A DNA stretch of 53,500 nt from Streptococcus loxodontisalivarius (GCF_016908645.1 NZ_JAFBEH010000011.1:1-53500); one strand, 5' to 3'; shown: positions 1 to 9,145, counted from the first letter of the stretch. A program made the numbers and translations. Notes: generated by a model not told the origin, from the letters alone.

Positions 1-39
1 ACGACTTAACAAGACACCTCTACTTTAACACAAAGAAAA

Positions 40-80
40 AGTAGTGAATACTCTCTCCCGTCGGAGATTTCCTCACTACT
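40..80 (-). terminator. Stem-loop, terminator-like on the minus strand
   Basis: The arms AGTAGTGA (40-47) and TCACTACT (73-80) are perfectly complementary, with an inner TCTCC/GGAGA pairing. On the minus strand the hairpin is followed by TTTTTC, as in an intrinsic terminator, but no minus-strand gene lies to its right. It may be a remnant of the hairpin-rich repeats found elsewhere in the window. The rest of 1-114 shows no gene. Confidence 0.4.
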
Positions 81-114
81 AATCTTAGTATGTTTTTGTA
101 TTTTTAAAAATAAA

Positions 115-143
115 TTGACAATTCTGACATTTTTGAGTAATCT
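115..143 (+). promoter_or_regulatory. Sigma-A-type promoter of the aminotransferase gene
   Basis: TTGACA at 115-120 and TAATCT at 138-143 are separated by 17 bases. Transcription would start near 150, leaving a very short leader that begins close to the AAAGGAG ribosome binding site (150-156). Confidence 0.55.
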
Positions 144-163
144 AGGAGCAAAGGAGTCACGAT

Positions 164-1279
164 ATGAAATTACCACGTTTTGGTGTTGAAGAATGGTTGA
201 ATACTTATGAAAAATCTGCCACTCACGATATTGCAGGAGTATCAATATCTGCTTTAACTTTAGCAGAGCTTTTTGAATTGACTGGAGATAGTCAAGTAGA
301 CTTTTTAGAGCAGGTCAGCCAGACCAAGTTAGACTATGGTTGGATAGAAGGTTCGCCGCAATTTAAGGAAGAAGTGTCTAAGTGGTATTCAAATACCAAA
401 CCCCAGCAAATTCTTGCTACCAATGGTGCAACAGGTGCTAATTTACTTGCCCTTTATGCCCTTATTGAGCCAGGTGATCATGTTATCTCGCTTTATCCGA
501 CCTATCAGCAACTCTATGATATTCCAAAATCATTAGGAGCAGAAGTTGATTTTTGGGAAGTTAAAGAAGAATTGAATTGGCTTCCCGACTTGGAGGGTCT
601 GCGCAAGCTTATCCGCCCTAACACCAAGATGATTTGCATCAATAATGCCAACAATCCCTTTGGAGCGCTTATGGATAGAGCTTTTCTGGAGGAGTTGGTG
701 ACCATAGCAGATCAGGTTGGAGCCTATATCTTATCTGATGAGGTCTATCCGTCATTTCAAGAGGGGCTTGATGTCCCTGCTATTGTAGATATTTACAGCA
801 AGGGAATTTCGATTAACAGCCTTTCCAAGTCACTCTCTTTGCCAGGAATTCGTGTTGGCTGGGTGGCTGCCAATCTTGATGTGATTGATCTGCTTCGTGA
901 TTACCGTGACTACACCTTGATTTGTACCGGTGTTTTTGATGATCTGTTGGCGACCTACGCTTTGCAGCATAAGGAACTTATTTTGGAGCGTAACCGCCAG
1001 ATTGTAGAGACTAATTTTTCGATTTTGGAAAAATGGCTGGCGCAAGAACCTAAAGCGTCAGCGATTCTACCAGAAAAAGTATCTACTAGTTTTGTCAAAC
1101 TAGATGTAGAACAACCGATAGAAGAATTTTGTATTCGACTACTAAACGAAGAAGGCGTCCTTTTGGTGCCGGGAAGTCGCTTTGGAATCGAAGGTCATGT
1201 GCGCCTAGGCTACTGTGGAAGTCAGAAGATTTTGTCAGAGGCGTTGGAGAAACTTTCAAAAGTTTTACATACAAAATAG
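164..1279 (+). CDS. PLP-dependent aminotransferase (class I/II fold)
   Basis: A 371-residue cytosolic aminotransferase of fold type I. Visible hallmarks are the glycine-rich phosphate-binding region (ATNGATGANLLAL, about 85-97), the NNANNPFG segment near 160, the SDEVYPSF segment that contacts the cofactor ring, and the Schiff-base lysine K222 in SLSKSLSLPGIRVGW. These identify the fold and PLP chemistry; the amino donor and acceptor cannot be read from the sequence. The start is well supported by AAAGGAG seven bases upstream. It stands alone, with its own promoter and the next gene also separately promoted. It could be an amino-acid aminotransferase or a C-S lyase-like enzyme; I favour a general aminotransferase. 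Confidence 0.85.
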   Translation: MKLPRFGVEEWLNTYEKSATHDIAGVSISALTLAELFELTGDSQVDFLEQVSQTKLDYGWIEGSPQFKEEVSKWYSNTKPQQILATNGATGANLLALYALIEPGDHVISLYPTYQQLYDIPKSLGAEVDFWEVKEELNWLPDLEGLRKLIRPNTKMICINNANNPFGALMDRAFLEELVTIADQVGAYILSDEVYPSFQEGLDVPAIVDIYSKGISINSLSKSLSLPGIRVGWVAANLDVIDLLRDYRDYTLICTGVFDDLLATYALQHKELILERNRQIVETNFSILEKWLAQEPKASAILPEKVSTSFVKLDVEQPIEEFCIRLLNEEGVLLVPGSRFGIEGHVRLGYCGSQKILSEALEKLSKVLHTK

Positions 1280-1302
1280 TTTGTATTTTTATACTGAAAT
1301 CA

Positions 1303-1331
1303 TTGACTAAAACTCCTCTATTCTGTATAAT
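1303..1331 (+). promoter_or_regulatory. Promoter of the amino-acid-binding lipoprotein gene
   Basis: TTGACT (1303-1308), a 17-base spacer and a consensus TATAAT (1326-1331) lie 40 bases upstream of the start codon. Confidence 0.7.
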
Positions 1332-1371
1332 AGACAAAGTGTTATAAGAAAACTTTAAGGAGTATTTGACT

Positions 1372-2190
1372 ATGAAATTGAAAAAAATGCTTTTGGGAGC
1401 TCTTGCAGCTCTCTCAATCGTGACGCTTGTAGCCTGCTCGTCATCATCTTCATCAACAAATGAATTAGAATCTATTAAAAAAGCTGGTAAATTAGTAGTA
1501 GCAGTTAGCCCTGACTATGCACCGTTTGAATTTAAGGCTTTGGTAGATGGTAAAGATACGGTTGTTGGTGCTGATATCCAACTTGCGCAAGCTATTGCTG
1601 ATAAAATCGGTGTTGAACTTGAAGTTTCAACAATGAGCTTTAACAATGTACTTTCAAGTGTCAAATCAGGAAAAGCCGACTTGGCAATCTCTGGTTTGTC
1701 TGTGACAGAAGAACGTAAGAAAGCTTTCACTTTCTCAGATTCATACTATGAAACTGAAAATGCTATTCTTGTTCGTGCAGATCAAGTTTCAAACTACACA
1801 TCACTTGACAACTTTAGCGGTAAAAAAGTTGCCGTTTTGAAAGGTACTATCGAAGAAACCTTGTCTAAAGACCAATTATCTGATTCAAATATTGTTTCCT
1901 TGACAACAACGGGTGAAGCAATCAATGAATTGAAATCAGGTACTGTTGATGCTGTTGACCTTGAAAAACCAGTTGCAGAAGGTTACTTGTCACAAAACTC
2001 TGACTTGGCACTAGCATCAGTTGCTCTTACCGTAAGTGACGGTGATGCCAAAGCAGTTGCAATGCCAAAAACAGGCAGCGATGAACTTGCAGACGTTGTA
2101 AATGAAGTTATCAAAGATCTAAAAGACAACGGAACTTACAAACAATACATCTCAGATGCAGCTGCACAAACAAGCTCACAAGTAGAATAA
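1372..2190 (+). CDS. Amino-acid ABC transporter substrate-binding lipoprotein
   Basis: A 272-residue extracellular solute-binding protein of family 3 (polar amino acids or related solutes), anchored to the membrane as a lipoprotein. The N-terminus has a lysine-rich start, a hydrophobic stretch and the lipobox LVAC with C22 as the lipidated residue, followed by a serine linker. The bilobal domain follows (GKLVVAVSPDYAPFEF, ADLAISGLSVTEERKKAFTFS). I start it at ATG 1372, nine bases after AAGGAG (1357-1362). An in-frame TTG at 1366 lies too close to that site. No permease or ATPase gene is adjacent, so it is an orphan binding protein or partners with a transporter encoded elsewhere. The ligand is unknown. 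Confidence 0.88.
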   Translation: MKLKKMLLGALAALSIVTLVACSSSSSSTNELESIKKAGKLVVAVSPDYAPFEFKALVDGKDTVVGADIQLAQAIADKIGVELEVSTMSFNNVLSSVKSGKADLAISGLSVTEERKKAFTFSDSYYETENAILVRADQVSNYTSLDNFSGKKVAVLKGTIEETLSKDQLSDSNIVSLTTTGEAINELKSGTVDAVDLEKPVAEGYLSQNSDLALASVALTVSDGDAKAVAMPKTGSDELADVVNEVIKDLKDNGTYKQYISDAAAQTSSQVE

Positions 2191-2195
2191 GATAA

Positions 2196-2219
2196 AAGAG
2201 TGGAATTTCCACTCTTTTT
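2196..2219 (+). terminator. Terminator of the lipoprotein gene (copy 1)
   Basis: The arms AAGAGTGGAA and TTCCACTCTT form a hairpin followed by a T run just after the stop codon. A near-identical copy lies at 2476-2499. Confidence 0.85.
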
Positions 2220-2475
2220 CTTTAAAGACAAAGTCTTTTTTCGATACTTTCCTTAAGTGATGGCGGACGTCAGCGAATTCCTACAGAATTTCATGACTAA
2301 TATTTGAGCCTAGTGTCTCAAATATTCCGAGTGTAAGAAATGTTTCATATAGTCATTTCTTACACTTTCATCACGGCGGAAGTATCTTGAGGGGCTTGCG
2401 AAAATAGAAAAATATATTTAAGGGAGCAGAGCTTTGTATCCTGTTCTGTTGAAAATTAGGTTCGTCTATATTCTT
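2220..2475. repeat. Hairpin-array intergenic element between duplicated terminators
   Basis: This non-coding stretch contains consecutive perfect stem-loops: AAAGAC/GTCTTT (2224-2238), GAATTC/GAATTT with one wobble pair (2275-2291), AATATTTGAG/CTCAAATATT (2299-2326) and GTGTAAGAAAT/ATTTCTTACAC (2331-2365). Blocks near 2242-2267 and 2367-2390 resemble, in reverse orientation, blocks at 6590-6612 and 6696-6720, so the two regions share an ancestral repeat. No ORF is supported here. Confidence 0.6.
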
Positions 2476-2499
2476 AAGAGTGGAAATTCCACTCTTTTT
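2476..2499 (+). terminator. Second copy of the lipoprotein-gene terminator
   Basis: It matches 2196-2219 at 23 of 24 positions, including the hairpin arms and T run. Two copies 280 bases apart flanking a repeat element suggest the terminator was duplicated when the element arrived. Confidence 0.75.
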
Positions 2500-2546
2500 G
2501 GTTTTGTGGAGATTTTAAAATTCTAGGAATGGTTATGAAAAAGGTG

Positions 2547-2552
2547 TATAAT
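2547..2552 (+). promoter_or_regulatory. -10 box placing the start site at the hemW ATG
   Basis: A consensus TATAAT ends six bases before ATG 2559, so transcription would begin at or next to the start codon. No clear -35 hexamer is seen 17 bases upstream. Confidence 0.45.
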
Positions 2553-2558
2553 GGTAAC

Positions 2559-3689
2559 ATGTTAAAAAAACCGACGTCAGCTTATGTGCATATTCCATTT
2601 TGCACACAGATTTGTTATTATTGCGACTTTTCAAAGGTCTTTATCAAAAATCAGCCTGTTGATGCTTATCTGCAGGCTCTTATTCGTGAGTTTGAGTCCT
2701 ATGATATTAGAGACTTGAAGACTCTCTATATTGGTGGTGGGACGCCGACATCAATTACGGCGCAGCAGTTGGATTATCTTCTGACCAACCTAACGAAAAA
2801 TCTCAACCTAGACTTGCTTGAAGAGTTCACCATTGAGGCAAATCCTGGGGATTTGACGGCGGATAAAATCGCTGTGCTGGAAAAATCAGCGGTCAATCGT
2901 GTGTCTTTGGGAGTGCAGACTTTCAATGACAAGCACCTCAAACAGATCGGTCGTAGTCATAATGAAGCTCAGATTTATGAAACGATTGATGCTCTAAAAG
3001 CGGCAGGTTTTGATAATATTTCCATCGACCTCATCTATGCCCTGCCCGGTCAGACCATGGAGCAGGTCAAGGAAAATGTTGCCAAGGCTTTGGCTTTAGA
3101 TATTCCCCATCTCAGTCTTTATAGTTTGATTTTGGAACATCACACTGTTTTTATGAATAAAATGCGTCGTGGGAAGCTTAATCTTCCGACCGAGGATTTG
3201 GAAGCGGAGATGTTTGACTACATCATTGCTGAGCTTGAAAAGAATGGTTTTGAACACTATGAGATTTCCAACTTTACCAAGCCCGGTATGGAAAGTCGTC
3301 ATAACCTTATGTATTGGGAAAATGATGAATACTACGGAGTTGGCGCAGGTGCCTCTGGCTATCTTGATGGGGTGCGTTACCGCAATCGAGTTCCTATTCA
3401 ACACTATCTCAAGGCTGTTGATGAGGGCAATGCTAGACTGACTGAGGAGCATCTGACTAAAGAGGAGATGATGGAGGAGGAGTTCTTCCTTGGTCTTCGC
3501 AAGAAATCAGGTGTTTCCATGTCAAAATTTGAGAAGAAGTTCGGCTTGTCATTCGAGGAGCGTTATGGTCAGATTGTGGCTGGTCTTGTAGCAGACGGTC
3601 TTTTGAAGATTGACGGTGCCCGTATTCGCATGACCAAGAAGGGGCTTTTCTTGGGAGACAATGTTGCAGAGCAATTTATTATTAATTAG
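2559..3689 (+). CDS. hemW: Radical SAM protein HemW-like (coproporphyrinogen III oxidase-like)
   Basis: A 376-residue radical SAM protein. The motif HIPFCTQICYYCDF near the N-terminus supplies the CxxxCxxC cysteines for the 4Fe-4S cluster, and YIGGGTPT follows at the usual distance. HemW proteins bind heme and are thought to deliver it, although many are annotated as oxygen-independent coproporphyrinogen oxidase. Upstream in-frame ATGs (2529, 2535) overlap the likely -10 box. The start at 2559 puts the first residues directly before the conserved domain, as in homologues. It opens a compact four-gene run with the thioesterase, HAD phosphatase and membrane protein. The family call is firm; the exact function in a streptococcus is not. 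Confidence 0.88.
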   Translation: MLKKPTSAYVHIPFCTQICYYCDFSKVFIKNQPVDAYLQALIREFESYDIRDLKTLYIGGGTPTSITAQQLDYLLTNLTKNLNLDLLEEFTIEANPGDLTADKIAVLEKSAVNRVSLGVQTFNDKHLKQIGRSHNEAQIYETIDALKAAGFDNISIDLIYALPGQTMEQVKENVAKALALDIPHLSLYSLILEHHTVFMNKMRRGKLNLPTEDLEAEMFDYIIAELEKNGFEHYEISNFTKPGMESRHNLMYWENDEYYGVGAGASGYLDGVRYRNRVPIQHYLKAVDEGNARLTEEHLTKEEMMEEEFFLGLRKKSGVSMSKFEKKFGLSFEERYGQIVAGLVADGLLKIDGARIRMTKKGLFLGDNVAEQFIIN

Positions 3690-3702
3690 AAAGTAGGGTG
3701 TT

Positions 3703-4443
3703 ATGGGACATATTTTTAGACGAGATTATCAGATTCCCTTTTACGAAACGGATGTCAATCACGAGGTCAAGTTACCGCATCTCTTGTCGGTTGCTTTGCA
3801 GGTGTCAGGTGAGCAGTCATTAGAGCTCGGTGTTTCTGATGAGGCGATTTTTGAAAAATACCATTTGGTATGGGTCATTACTGAGTATAATATTGACATT
3901 AAACGTATGCCTCGTTATGCAGAGACAGTGACCATTGAGACTGAGGCGATTTCTTACAATAAATTATTTTGCTACCGCTATTTTAGAATTTTTGACCAAG
4001 CTGGTGAGCAAATCATGACCATTTTCTGTCATTTTGTTTTGATTGATTTTGATAGTCGTAAGGTTGCTCAGGTACCAGATGAATTGGTTGCACCTTATCA
4101 GGTTGAAAAGATCAAAAAACTTATTCGAGGTCATAAATATCAAGACCTGAAAGAGGCAGAAGAAACCCTCTATCATGTTCGCTACTTTGACCTTGATATG
4201 AATGGGCATGTCAATAATGGCAAGTATCTGGAGTGGATGTATGATGTCTTAGATATCGATTTTCTGCGCCAGCATTGTCCTCAATCGGTCAACCTCAAAT
4301 ATGTCAAGGAAATTCACTACGGTGGTGATATCCAGTCTCGTGTGGAAAGAGATGGACTGGTCAGTCATCACGATATCACTTCGGAAACGGGCGTGAATGC
4401 GCAAGCTATTATCACATGGAAGGAAAGAGAAAATCATGTATAA
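3703..4443 (+). CDS. Acyl-ACP thioesterase
   Basis: A 246-residue protein of the acyl-ACP thioesterase family, made of two hotdog-fold halves (starting around residues 1 and 150). The second half carries the typical segment [21 protein letters not shown], with DMNGHVNN being the conserved active-site region. It would hydrolyse fatty acyl-ACP and release free fatty acids in the cytosol. It begins 13 bases after hemW with AAGTAGGGTG upstream, and its 3' end overlaps the HAD gene by eight bases, so the run is translationally coupled. Confidence 0.85.
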   Translation: MGHIFRRDYQIPFYETDVNHEVKLPHLLSVALQVSGEQSLELGVSDEAIFEKYHLVWVITEYNIDIKRMPRYAETVTIETEAISYNKLFCYRYFRIFDQAGEQIMTIFCHFVLIDFDSRKVAQVPDELVAPYQVEKIKKLIRGHKYQDLKEAEETLYHVRYFDLDMNGHVNNGKYLEWMYDVLDIDFLRQHCPQSVNLKYVKEIHYGGDIQSRVERDGLVSHHDITSETGVNAQAIITWKERENHV

Positions 4444-5209
4444 GGGTTATTTAATCGACTTAGACGGAACAATTTATAAGGGCAAGGAGCGTATCCCAGC
4501 AGGTGAGGCATTTGTTCATCAACTGCAGGAGCGTCAGATTCCTTATCTTTTTGTGACCAATAATACCACTCGTACACCTGAGATGGTGCAGAATATGTTG
4601 GCTCAGCAGTTTAATATCCAAACAGGTATTGAGACTATCTACACGGCAACTTTAGCGACGGTAGATTATATGAAAGACCTCAACAAGGGAATGACTGCCT
4701 ATGTTATCGGCGAAACAGGCTTGAAGACAGCTATTGAGGCAGCAGGATTTGCTCATGATGATGAGGCACCTGCCTATGTTGTGGTTGGCTTGGATACTGA
4801 ACTCACTTATGAAAAGTTGGCAATTGCAACGCTGGCGATTCAAAAGGGAGCGGTCTTTATCGGAACCAATCCCGACCTCAATATTCCAACTGAACGTGGC
4901 ATGCTGCCAGGAGCGGGGGCTCTTATTGCTCTTATTGAAGCAGCGACTCGTGTCAAGCCAGTTATTATCGGAAAACCTGAAGCGGTTATCATGAATAAGG
5001 CCTTGGATGTGCTTGGGACCAAACGTTCAGAAACAGTCATGGTTGGCGATAACTATCTGACTGACATCACTGCAGGGATTAAGAATGATTTTCCAACCCT
5101 GCTGGTGACTACTGGCTTTACCAAGCCAGAAGAAGTAGCTGGGCTACCGATTCAGCCTGATCATGTTTTAGCCAGTCTTGCTGACTGGGATTTTGATGCT
5201 CATGACTAA
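4436..5209 (+). CDS. HAD-superfamily phosphatase, NagD-like
   Basis: A 257-residue HAD hydrolase of subfamily IIA. Motif I is [11 protein letters not shown] at the N-terminus, motif II is [10 protein letters not shown], a lysine motif is in [13 protein letters not shown], and motif IV is [10 protein letters not shown]. The catalytic aspartates are both in DLDG. The cap domain lies between motifs II and III. The start at 4436 follows GGAAGGAAAG and overlaps the thioesterase stop; an upstream in-frame ATG (4397) would add 13 non-conserved residues. The substrate is unknown; related enzymes remove phosphate from small sugars or nucleotides. Confidence 0.85.
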   Translation: MYKGYLIDLDGTIYKGKERIPAGEAFVHQLQERQIPYLFVTNNTTRTPEMVQNMLAQQFNIQTGIETIYTATLATVDYMKDLNKGMTAYVIGETGLKTAIEAAGFAHDDEAPAYVVVGLDTELTYEKLAIATLAIQKGAVFIGTNPDLNIPTERGMLPGAGALIALIEAATRVKPVIIGKPEAVIMNKALDVLGTKRSETVMVGDNYLTDITAGIKNDFPTLLVTTGFTKPEEVAGLPIQPDHVLASLADWDFDAHD

Positions 5210-5831
5210 ACTAAGACTTCCAGCCCTCCTCTTGTGGCTCTTGTCCTTTTCAGTTTTGGCAACTATCTACCTAGCTTGGTTAATCTATCCTTTGGAAATT
5301 TCTTGGTTGGGTTTAGAAAAAGTGGTTTACTTGTCATCAAAGACCATCTCCTATAATTTCAACCAGCTCATGCAGTTTTTGACGATTCCTTGGGTATCTG
5401 AATTGAAGATGGCTGATTTTCCGACTTCTGACAGCGGTTTGGGACATTTTGTTGATGTCAAACACCTTTTTGTTTTTTGTCAGCTTGTCTTTCTAGTTCT
5501 TCTTTATCCTAGCCTGGTCTGTCTACGTCAGCTTTTCCAGAAAAAAGGGCTTTGGCTCCATCAGAAAGCCTTTCTATTAGCGGCAGTCTTGCCACTTGTG
5601 ATTGCTGTTATGGCGGCCTTGATTGGTTTTGATGCCTTTTTCACACTCTTTCACCAGGTTCTTTTCCCCGGCAATAGCTCATGGCTCTTCAACCCTTACA
5701 CTGACCCTGTTATCTATATCCTGCCCGAGGATTATTTCCTGCATTGCTTCTTGATTTTCTTTGTCATCTATGAGTTGCTCTTTTTTGGACTTTATGGACT
5801 TGGGAAATGGCAGTGGCGCAAAAGACAGTGA
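5202..5831 (+). CDS. Polytopic membrane protein (TIGR01906/DUF1461 family)
   Basis: A roughly 209-residue integral membrane protein with about four hydrophobic spans: near the N-terminus ([21 protein letters not shown]), about 90-110, about 125-150 and near the C-terminus. The long loop after the first span and the pattern [20 protein letters not shown] match a small streptococcal family of unknown function. The start overlaps the HAD gene by eight bases; ATG 5196 is an alternative. It closes the hemW run and is followed by a promoter for ndk. No function can be assigned. Confidence 0.7.
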   Translation: MTKLRLPALLLWLLSFSVLATIYLAWLIYPLEISWLGLEKVVYLSSKTISYNFNQLMQFLTIPWVSELKMADFPTSDSGLGHFVDVKHLFVFCQLVFLVLLYPSLVCLRQLFQKKGLWLHQKAFLLAAVLPLVIAVMAALIGFDAFFTLFHQVLFPGNSSWLFNPYTDPVIYILPEDYFLHCFLIFFVIYELLFFGLYGLGKWQWRKRQ

Positions 5832-5911
5832 TAATCTTCTCTCTTTGAAAGTGGAGTTAGCAGGTGTCCTGCTTGCTATTTAGAATTTGTTTTCGGAAAA
5901 GTATCTGAAAA

Positions 5912-5940
5912 TTTACTGAAAAATAATTTCGTGTTACAAT
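5912..5940 (+). promoter_or_regulatory. Promoter of ndk
   Basis: TTTACT (5912-5917), a 17-base spacer and TACAAT (5935-5940) preceded by TGT (extended -10) lie upstream of ndk. Confidence 0.6.
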
Positions 5941-5971
5941 GGACTCTGACTAAAAATGGAAGTGGATTGTA

Positions 5972-6388
5972 ATGGAAAAAACATTTTTTATGATTAAGCC
6001 TGATGGCGTTGAACGTGGCTTGGTAGGAGAGGTCTTGAAGCGTATCGAACGTCGTGGTTTTGTGTTGGAACGTTTGGACATGCGTCAGATTGACCGTGCT
6101 AGTTTAGAAAAGCACTATGAGGATCTTGTAGACCGTCCTTTCTTTCCAGCGATTGCAGACTTTATGATGTCTGGTCCAGTTGTTATGGGAATTATGTCAG
6201 GACCATCTGTTGTGAAATCATGGCGTGATATGATGGGTGCAACCAACCCTGCAGAAGCTGCGCCAGGTACGATTCGTGGTGACTTTGCGACTGCACCAAC
6301 AGGGAATTTTATTCCTAATATTGCCCACGGTTCAGATTCTCTCGAATCAGCAGCACGTGAAATAGCTATCTGGTTTCCAGAAGACTAA
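5972..6388 (+). CDS. ndk: Nucleoside diphosphate kinase
   Basis: A 138-residue enzyme that moves the gamma phosphate of ATP to other nucleoside diphosphates through a phosphohistidine. The N-terminus [20 protein letters not shown] and the motif [12 protein letters not shown], with the active-site histidine H119, are diagnostic. The segment [15 protein letters not shown] is the usual nucleotide-binding region. Length is normal for the family. It has its own promoter and terminator, so it is a monocistronic unit. Confidence 0.95.
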   Translation: MEKTFFMIKPDGVERGLVGEVLKRIERRGFVLERLDMRQIDRASLEKHYEDLVDRPFFPAIADFMMSGPVVMGIMSGPSVVKSWRDMMGATNPAEAAPGTIRGDFATAPTGNFIPNIAHGSDSLESAAREIAIWFPED

Positions 6389-6390
6389 GT

Positions 6391-6435
6391 AAGAATATCT
6401 AGTTGCAGGTCTAGTCTTGCGATTAGGTATTCTTT
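6391..6435 (+). terminator. ndk terminator
   Basis: AAGAATATCTA pairs with TAGGTATTCTT (one wobble pair) and is followed by a short T run, immediately downstream of ndk. Confidence 0.6.
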
Positions 6436-6443
6436 TTACTTTG

Positions 6444-6752
6444 AATTATTCCCGTTGTTTTTTAACCCAATCCTGATAAGGCTTTGCTGAATCTCAAAAA
6501 ATTAAATCGCCACGAGAAATTAGGGATTTCATCATATAGGATTGGAGGTTAATTTTTGAAGCGAAACTTTATGCGTACGAAGTACACCGCCTTCGATAGT
6601 CTCCGCCGTGGTGCTAAGAGCGACAAAGTCGCTCGGGGGAGAGGAAAAGACCCTAGGCTTTTCCTTTAGTAATGAAACTGAAGGTTTGCTTACGACCCCA
6701 CCACTTAAGGAGAATATCGAAAAAACAAAAACTCAAACAACGGGAATGATTC
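6444..6752. mobile_element. MITE-like element with terminal inverted repeats and target duplication
   Basis: The ends GAATTATTCCCGTTGTTT (6443-6460) and AAACAACGGGAATGATTC (6735-6752) are inverted repeats matching at 17 of 18 positions. ACTTTG occurs immediately outside both ends (6438-6443 and 6753-6758), which fits a target-site duplication. The 310-base interior has no ORF but holds stem-loops, for example GAGCGAC/GTCGCTC (6618-6634) and GGAAAAG/CTTTTCC (6643-6664). It occupies most of the 519-base gap between ndk and lepA. Confidence 0.65.
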
Positions 6753-6786
6753 ACTTTGCAAAAGAGTTCCTTATCTAGGGGAATTT

Positions 6787-6795
6787 TGCTATAAT
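6787..6795 (+). promoter_or_regulatory. Extended -10 promoter of lepA
   Basis: TGCTATAAT gives an extended -10 box; the -35 region is weak. The resulting leader of about 105 bases before lepA has no recognised regulatory motif. Confidence 0.5.
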
Positions 6796-6907
6796 AAAAA
6801 GTAAAGACTATTTTTAGAACAAGCCCTGAGCATAGGGTCAGATGAGCTCGTCTCTTTGACTTTGTGTTTATAGGATTTTGTATATTAGAAGGACTATTTA
6901 GAACGAT

Positions 6908-8743
6908 ATGGCAATTGATTTAAATGAACTGAAAAAACGACAGGAGAAGATTCGTAACTTCTCGATTATCGCCCACATCGACCACGGGAAATCAACCTTG
7001 GCAGACCGTATTTTGGAGAAAACAGAGACCGTTTCAAGTCGTGAAATGCAGGCGCAGCTCTTGGACTCAATGGATCTGGAGCGTGAGCGTGGAATTACCA
7101 TTAAGCTGAATGCGATTGAACTTAATTACACAGCTAAAGACGGAGAAACTTATATTTTCCACTTGATTGACACACCAGGACACGTTGACTTTACTTATGA
7201 GGTTTCGCGTTCCTTGGCGGCTTGTGAGGGTGCTATTCTTGTTGTAGATGCTGCGCAGGGTATTGAAGCTCAAACACTTGCCAATGTCTATCTTGCGCTT
7301 GATAACGACCTTGAAATCATGCCAGTTATCAATAAGATTGACCTTCCAGCTGCGGATCCAGAACGTGTTCGTCAAGAGGTTGAAGACGTGATTGGTTTGG
7401 ATGCTTCTGACGCTGTTTTGGCATCTGCTAAGGCTGGTATCGGTATTGAAGAAATCTTGGAGCAAATCGTTGAGAAAGTGCCTGCGCCAGCTGGTGACTT
7501 GGAAGCTCCGCTTCAAGCTCTTATCTTCGACTCTGTTTACGACGCTTACCGTGGTGTTATCCTGCAAGTTCGTGTGGTTAACGGTATGGTCAAACCAGGC
7601 GACAAGATTCAAATGATGTCAAATGGTAAAACTTTTGATGTCACAGAAGTCGGTATCTTCACACCTAAGGCAGTCGGTCGTGACTACCTAGCGACTGGTG
7701 ACGTTGGCTATATTGCAGCTTCAATCAAGACTGTAGCTGATACACGCGTCGGTGATACGGTGACTCTGGCTGATAATCCAGCAGATGAACCGCTTCACGG
7801 CTACAAGCAAATGAACCCAATGGTCTTTGCCGGTCTTTACCCAATTGAATCAAACAAATACAACGATTTACGTGAAGCTCTTGAAAAATTGCAACTGAAT
7901 GATGCCAGTCTTCAATTTGAACCAGAAACTTCTCAGGCCTTGGGATTTGGTTTCCGTTGTGGTTTCTTGGGTCTCTTACACATGGATGTTATCCAAGAGC
8001 GTTTGGAACGTGAGTTCAACATCGACCTTATCATGACAGCACCTTCCGTAGTTTACAATGTCAATACGACTGACGGTGAAATGATTGAAGTGTCAAACCC
8101 ATCTGAATTCCCTGACCCAACACGTATTGACAGTATCGAAGAACCTTATGTTAAGGCTCAAATCATGGTGCCACAAGAATACGTTGGTGCTGTTATGGAA
8201 TTAGCCCAGCGTAAACGTGGCGACTTCGTAACCATGGAATATATCGATGACAACCGTGTTAATGTCATCTACCAAATTCCGTTGGCAGAGATTGTTTTCG
8301 ATTTCTTTGATAAGCTCAAATCATCTACGCGTGGCTATGCCTCATTTGACTATGAAATCTCTGAATACCGTCGTTCAAACCTTGTCAAAATGGATATTCT
8401 CCTCAACGGTGACAAGGTTGATGCGCTCAGCTTTATTGTCCACAAAGAGTTTGCCTATGAACGTGGAAAACTTATCGTTGATAAGCTCAAGAAAATCATT
8501 CCACGTCAGCAGTTTGAAGTGCCAATCCAAGCGGCTATCGGTCAAAAAATTGTGGCTCGTACAGATATCAAGGCTCTTCGTAAGAACGTTTTGGCTAAAT
8601 GTTATGGTGGTGACGTCTCTCGTAAACGTAAACTTCTTGAGAAACAAAAAGCTGGTAAGAAACGTATGAAAGCCATCGGTTCTGTTGAAGTACCACAGGA
8701 AGCCTTCCTCAGCGTCCTTTCAATGGATGAAGATGAGAAGTAG
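6908..8743 (+). CDS. lepA: Elongation factor 4 (LepA)
   Basis: A 611-residue ribosome-associated GTPase that acts on elongating or initiating ribosomes. The G1 motif AHIDHGKST is at residues 22-30, followed by the switch region RERGITIKL, the G3 motif DTPGHVDF and the G4 motif NKID. EF-G-like domains II, III and V follow. The C-terminal LepA-specific domain includes [19 protein letters not shown] and [25 protein letters not shown]. Length is normal. It has its own promoter downstream of a MITE-like element. Confidence 0.97.
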   Translation: MAIDLNELKKRQEKIRNFSIIAHIDHGKSTLADRILEKTETVSSREMQAQLLDSMDLERERGITIKLNAIELNYTAKDGETYIFHLIDTPGHVDFTYEVSRSLAACEGAILVVDAAQGIEAQTLANVYLALDNDLEIMPVINKIDLPAADPERVRQEVEDVIGLDASDAVLASAKAGIGIEEILEQIVEKVPAPAGDLEAPLQALIFDSVYDAYRGVILQVRVVNGMVKPGDKIQMMSNGKTFDVTEVGIFTPKAVGRDYLATGDVGYIAASIKTVADTRVGDTVTLADNPADEPLHGYKQMNPMVFAGLYPIESNKYNDLREALEKLQLNDASLQFEPETSQALGFGFRCGFLGLLHMDVIQERLEREFNIDLIMTAPSVVYNVNTTDGEMIEVSNPSEFPDPTRIDSIEEPYVKAQIMVPQEYVGAVMELAQRKRGDFVTMEYIDDNRVNVIYQIPLAEIVFDFFDKLKSSTRGYASFDYEISEYRRSNLVKMDILLNGDKVDALSFIVHKEFAYERGKLIVDKLKKIIPRQQFEVPIQAAIGQKIVARTDIKALRKNVLAKCYGGDVSRKRKLLEKQKAGKKRMKAIGSVEVPQEAFLSVLSMDEDEK

Positions 8744-8771
8744 AAAAATAGACAAGTAAGAGTAGAGAAAA

Positions 8772-9143
8772 ATGATGCAAATTAAAGCTCTTGAACTACA
8801 ATTCTCAGTTTGCAAAGTTGAAGATTACAGCCAAGTGGACTTGGTAGCAGATTTCGTTTTTCTGTCAAAAACAGATGAGGAAAATTCTCTGATTTTACCG
8901 ACTGAGCTGGTACCGACAAATACTATTGAACGTGAGGATGACTGGTCTGCCTTTCGTATTCAAGGTGTCTTAGATTTCTCATTGATTGGGATTTTAGCAA
9001 AAATTGCAGGGCTTTTGGCAGAAGAAAAGATCTCAATTATTGCTCTGTCGACCTTTAATACGGACTATGTTTTGGTTAAGTCTGACCAGTTCGAGTCTGC
9101 CCTCAATCTTCTCGATAAAGCGGGCTATCACATTTTAAAATAA
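8772..9143 (+). CDS. ACT-domain protein
   Basis: A 123-residue protein of the small ACT-domain group seen in many Firmicutes. The core is residues 55-122, with DWSAFRIQGVLDFSLIGIL and IAGLLAEEKISIIALSTFNTDYVLV, typical of ACT folds that bind small ligands such as amino acids. It has no catalytic domain, so a sensory or regulatory role is inferred only. It starts 28 bases after lepA with a weak GTAGAG upstream and probably shares the lepA transcript. It occupies the place where rmlD lies upstream of rgpA in S. mutans. Confidence 0.7.
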   Translation: MMQIKALELQFSVCKVEDYSQVDLVADFVFLSKTDEENSLILPTELVPTNTIEREDDWSAFRIQGVLDFSLIGILAKIAGLLAEEKISIIALSTFNTDYVLVKSDQFESALNLLDKAGYHILK

Positions 9144-9145
9144 GA

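Noticed and set aside
6..245. Minus-strand ORF of 79 codons at the left edge
   Set aside because: It overlaps the start of the well-supported aminotransferase gene and its promoter, has no ribosome binding site and no recognisable sequence.
2242..2275. BOX element of the S. pneumoniae type (shared ACGTCAGCG)
   Set aside because: Only a short stretch matches what I remember of boxA; the flanking and hairpin sequences differ, so it is not called BOX.
7067..7612. Minus-strand ORF of 181 codons inside lepA
   Set aside because: Shadow of lepA; composition is that of a reverse-frame translation and there is no start signal.
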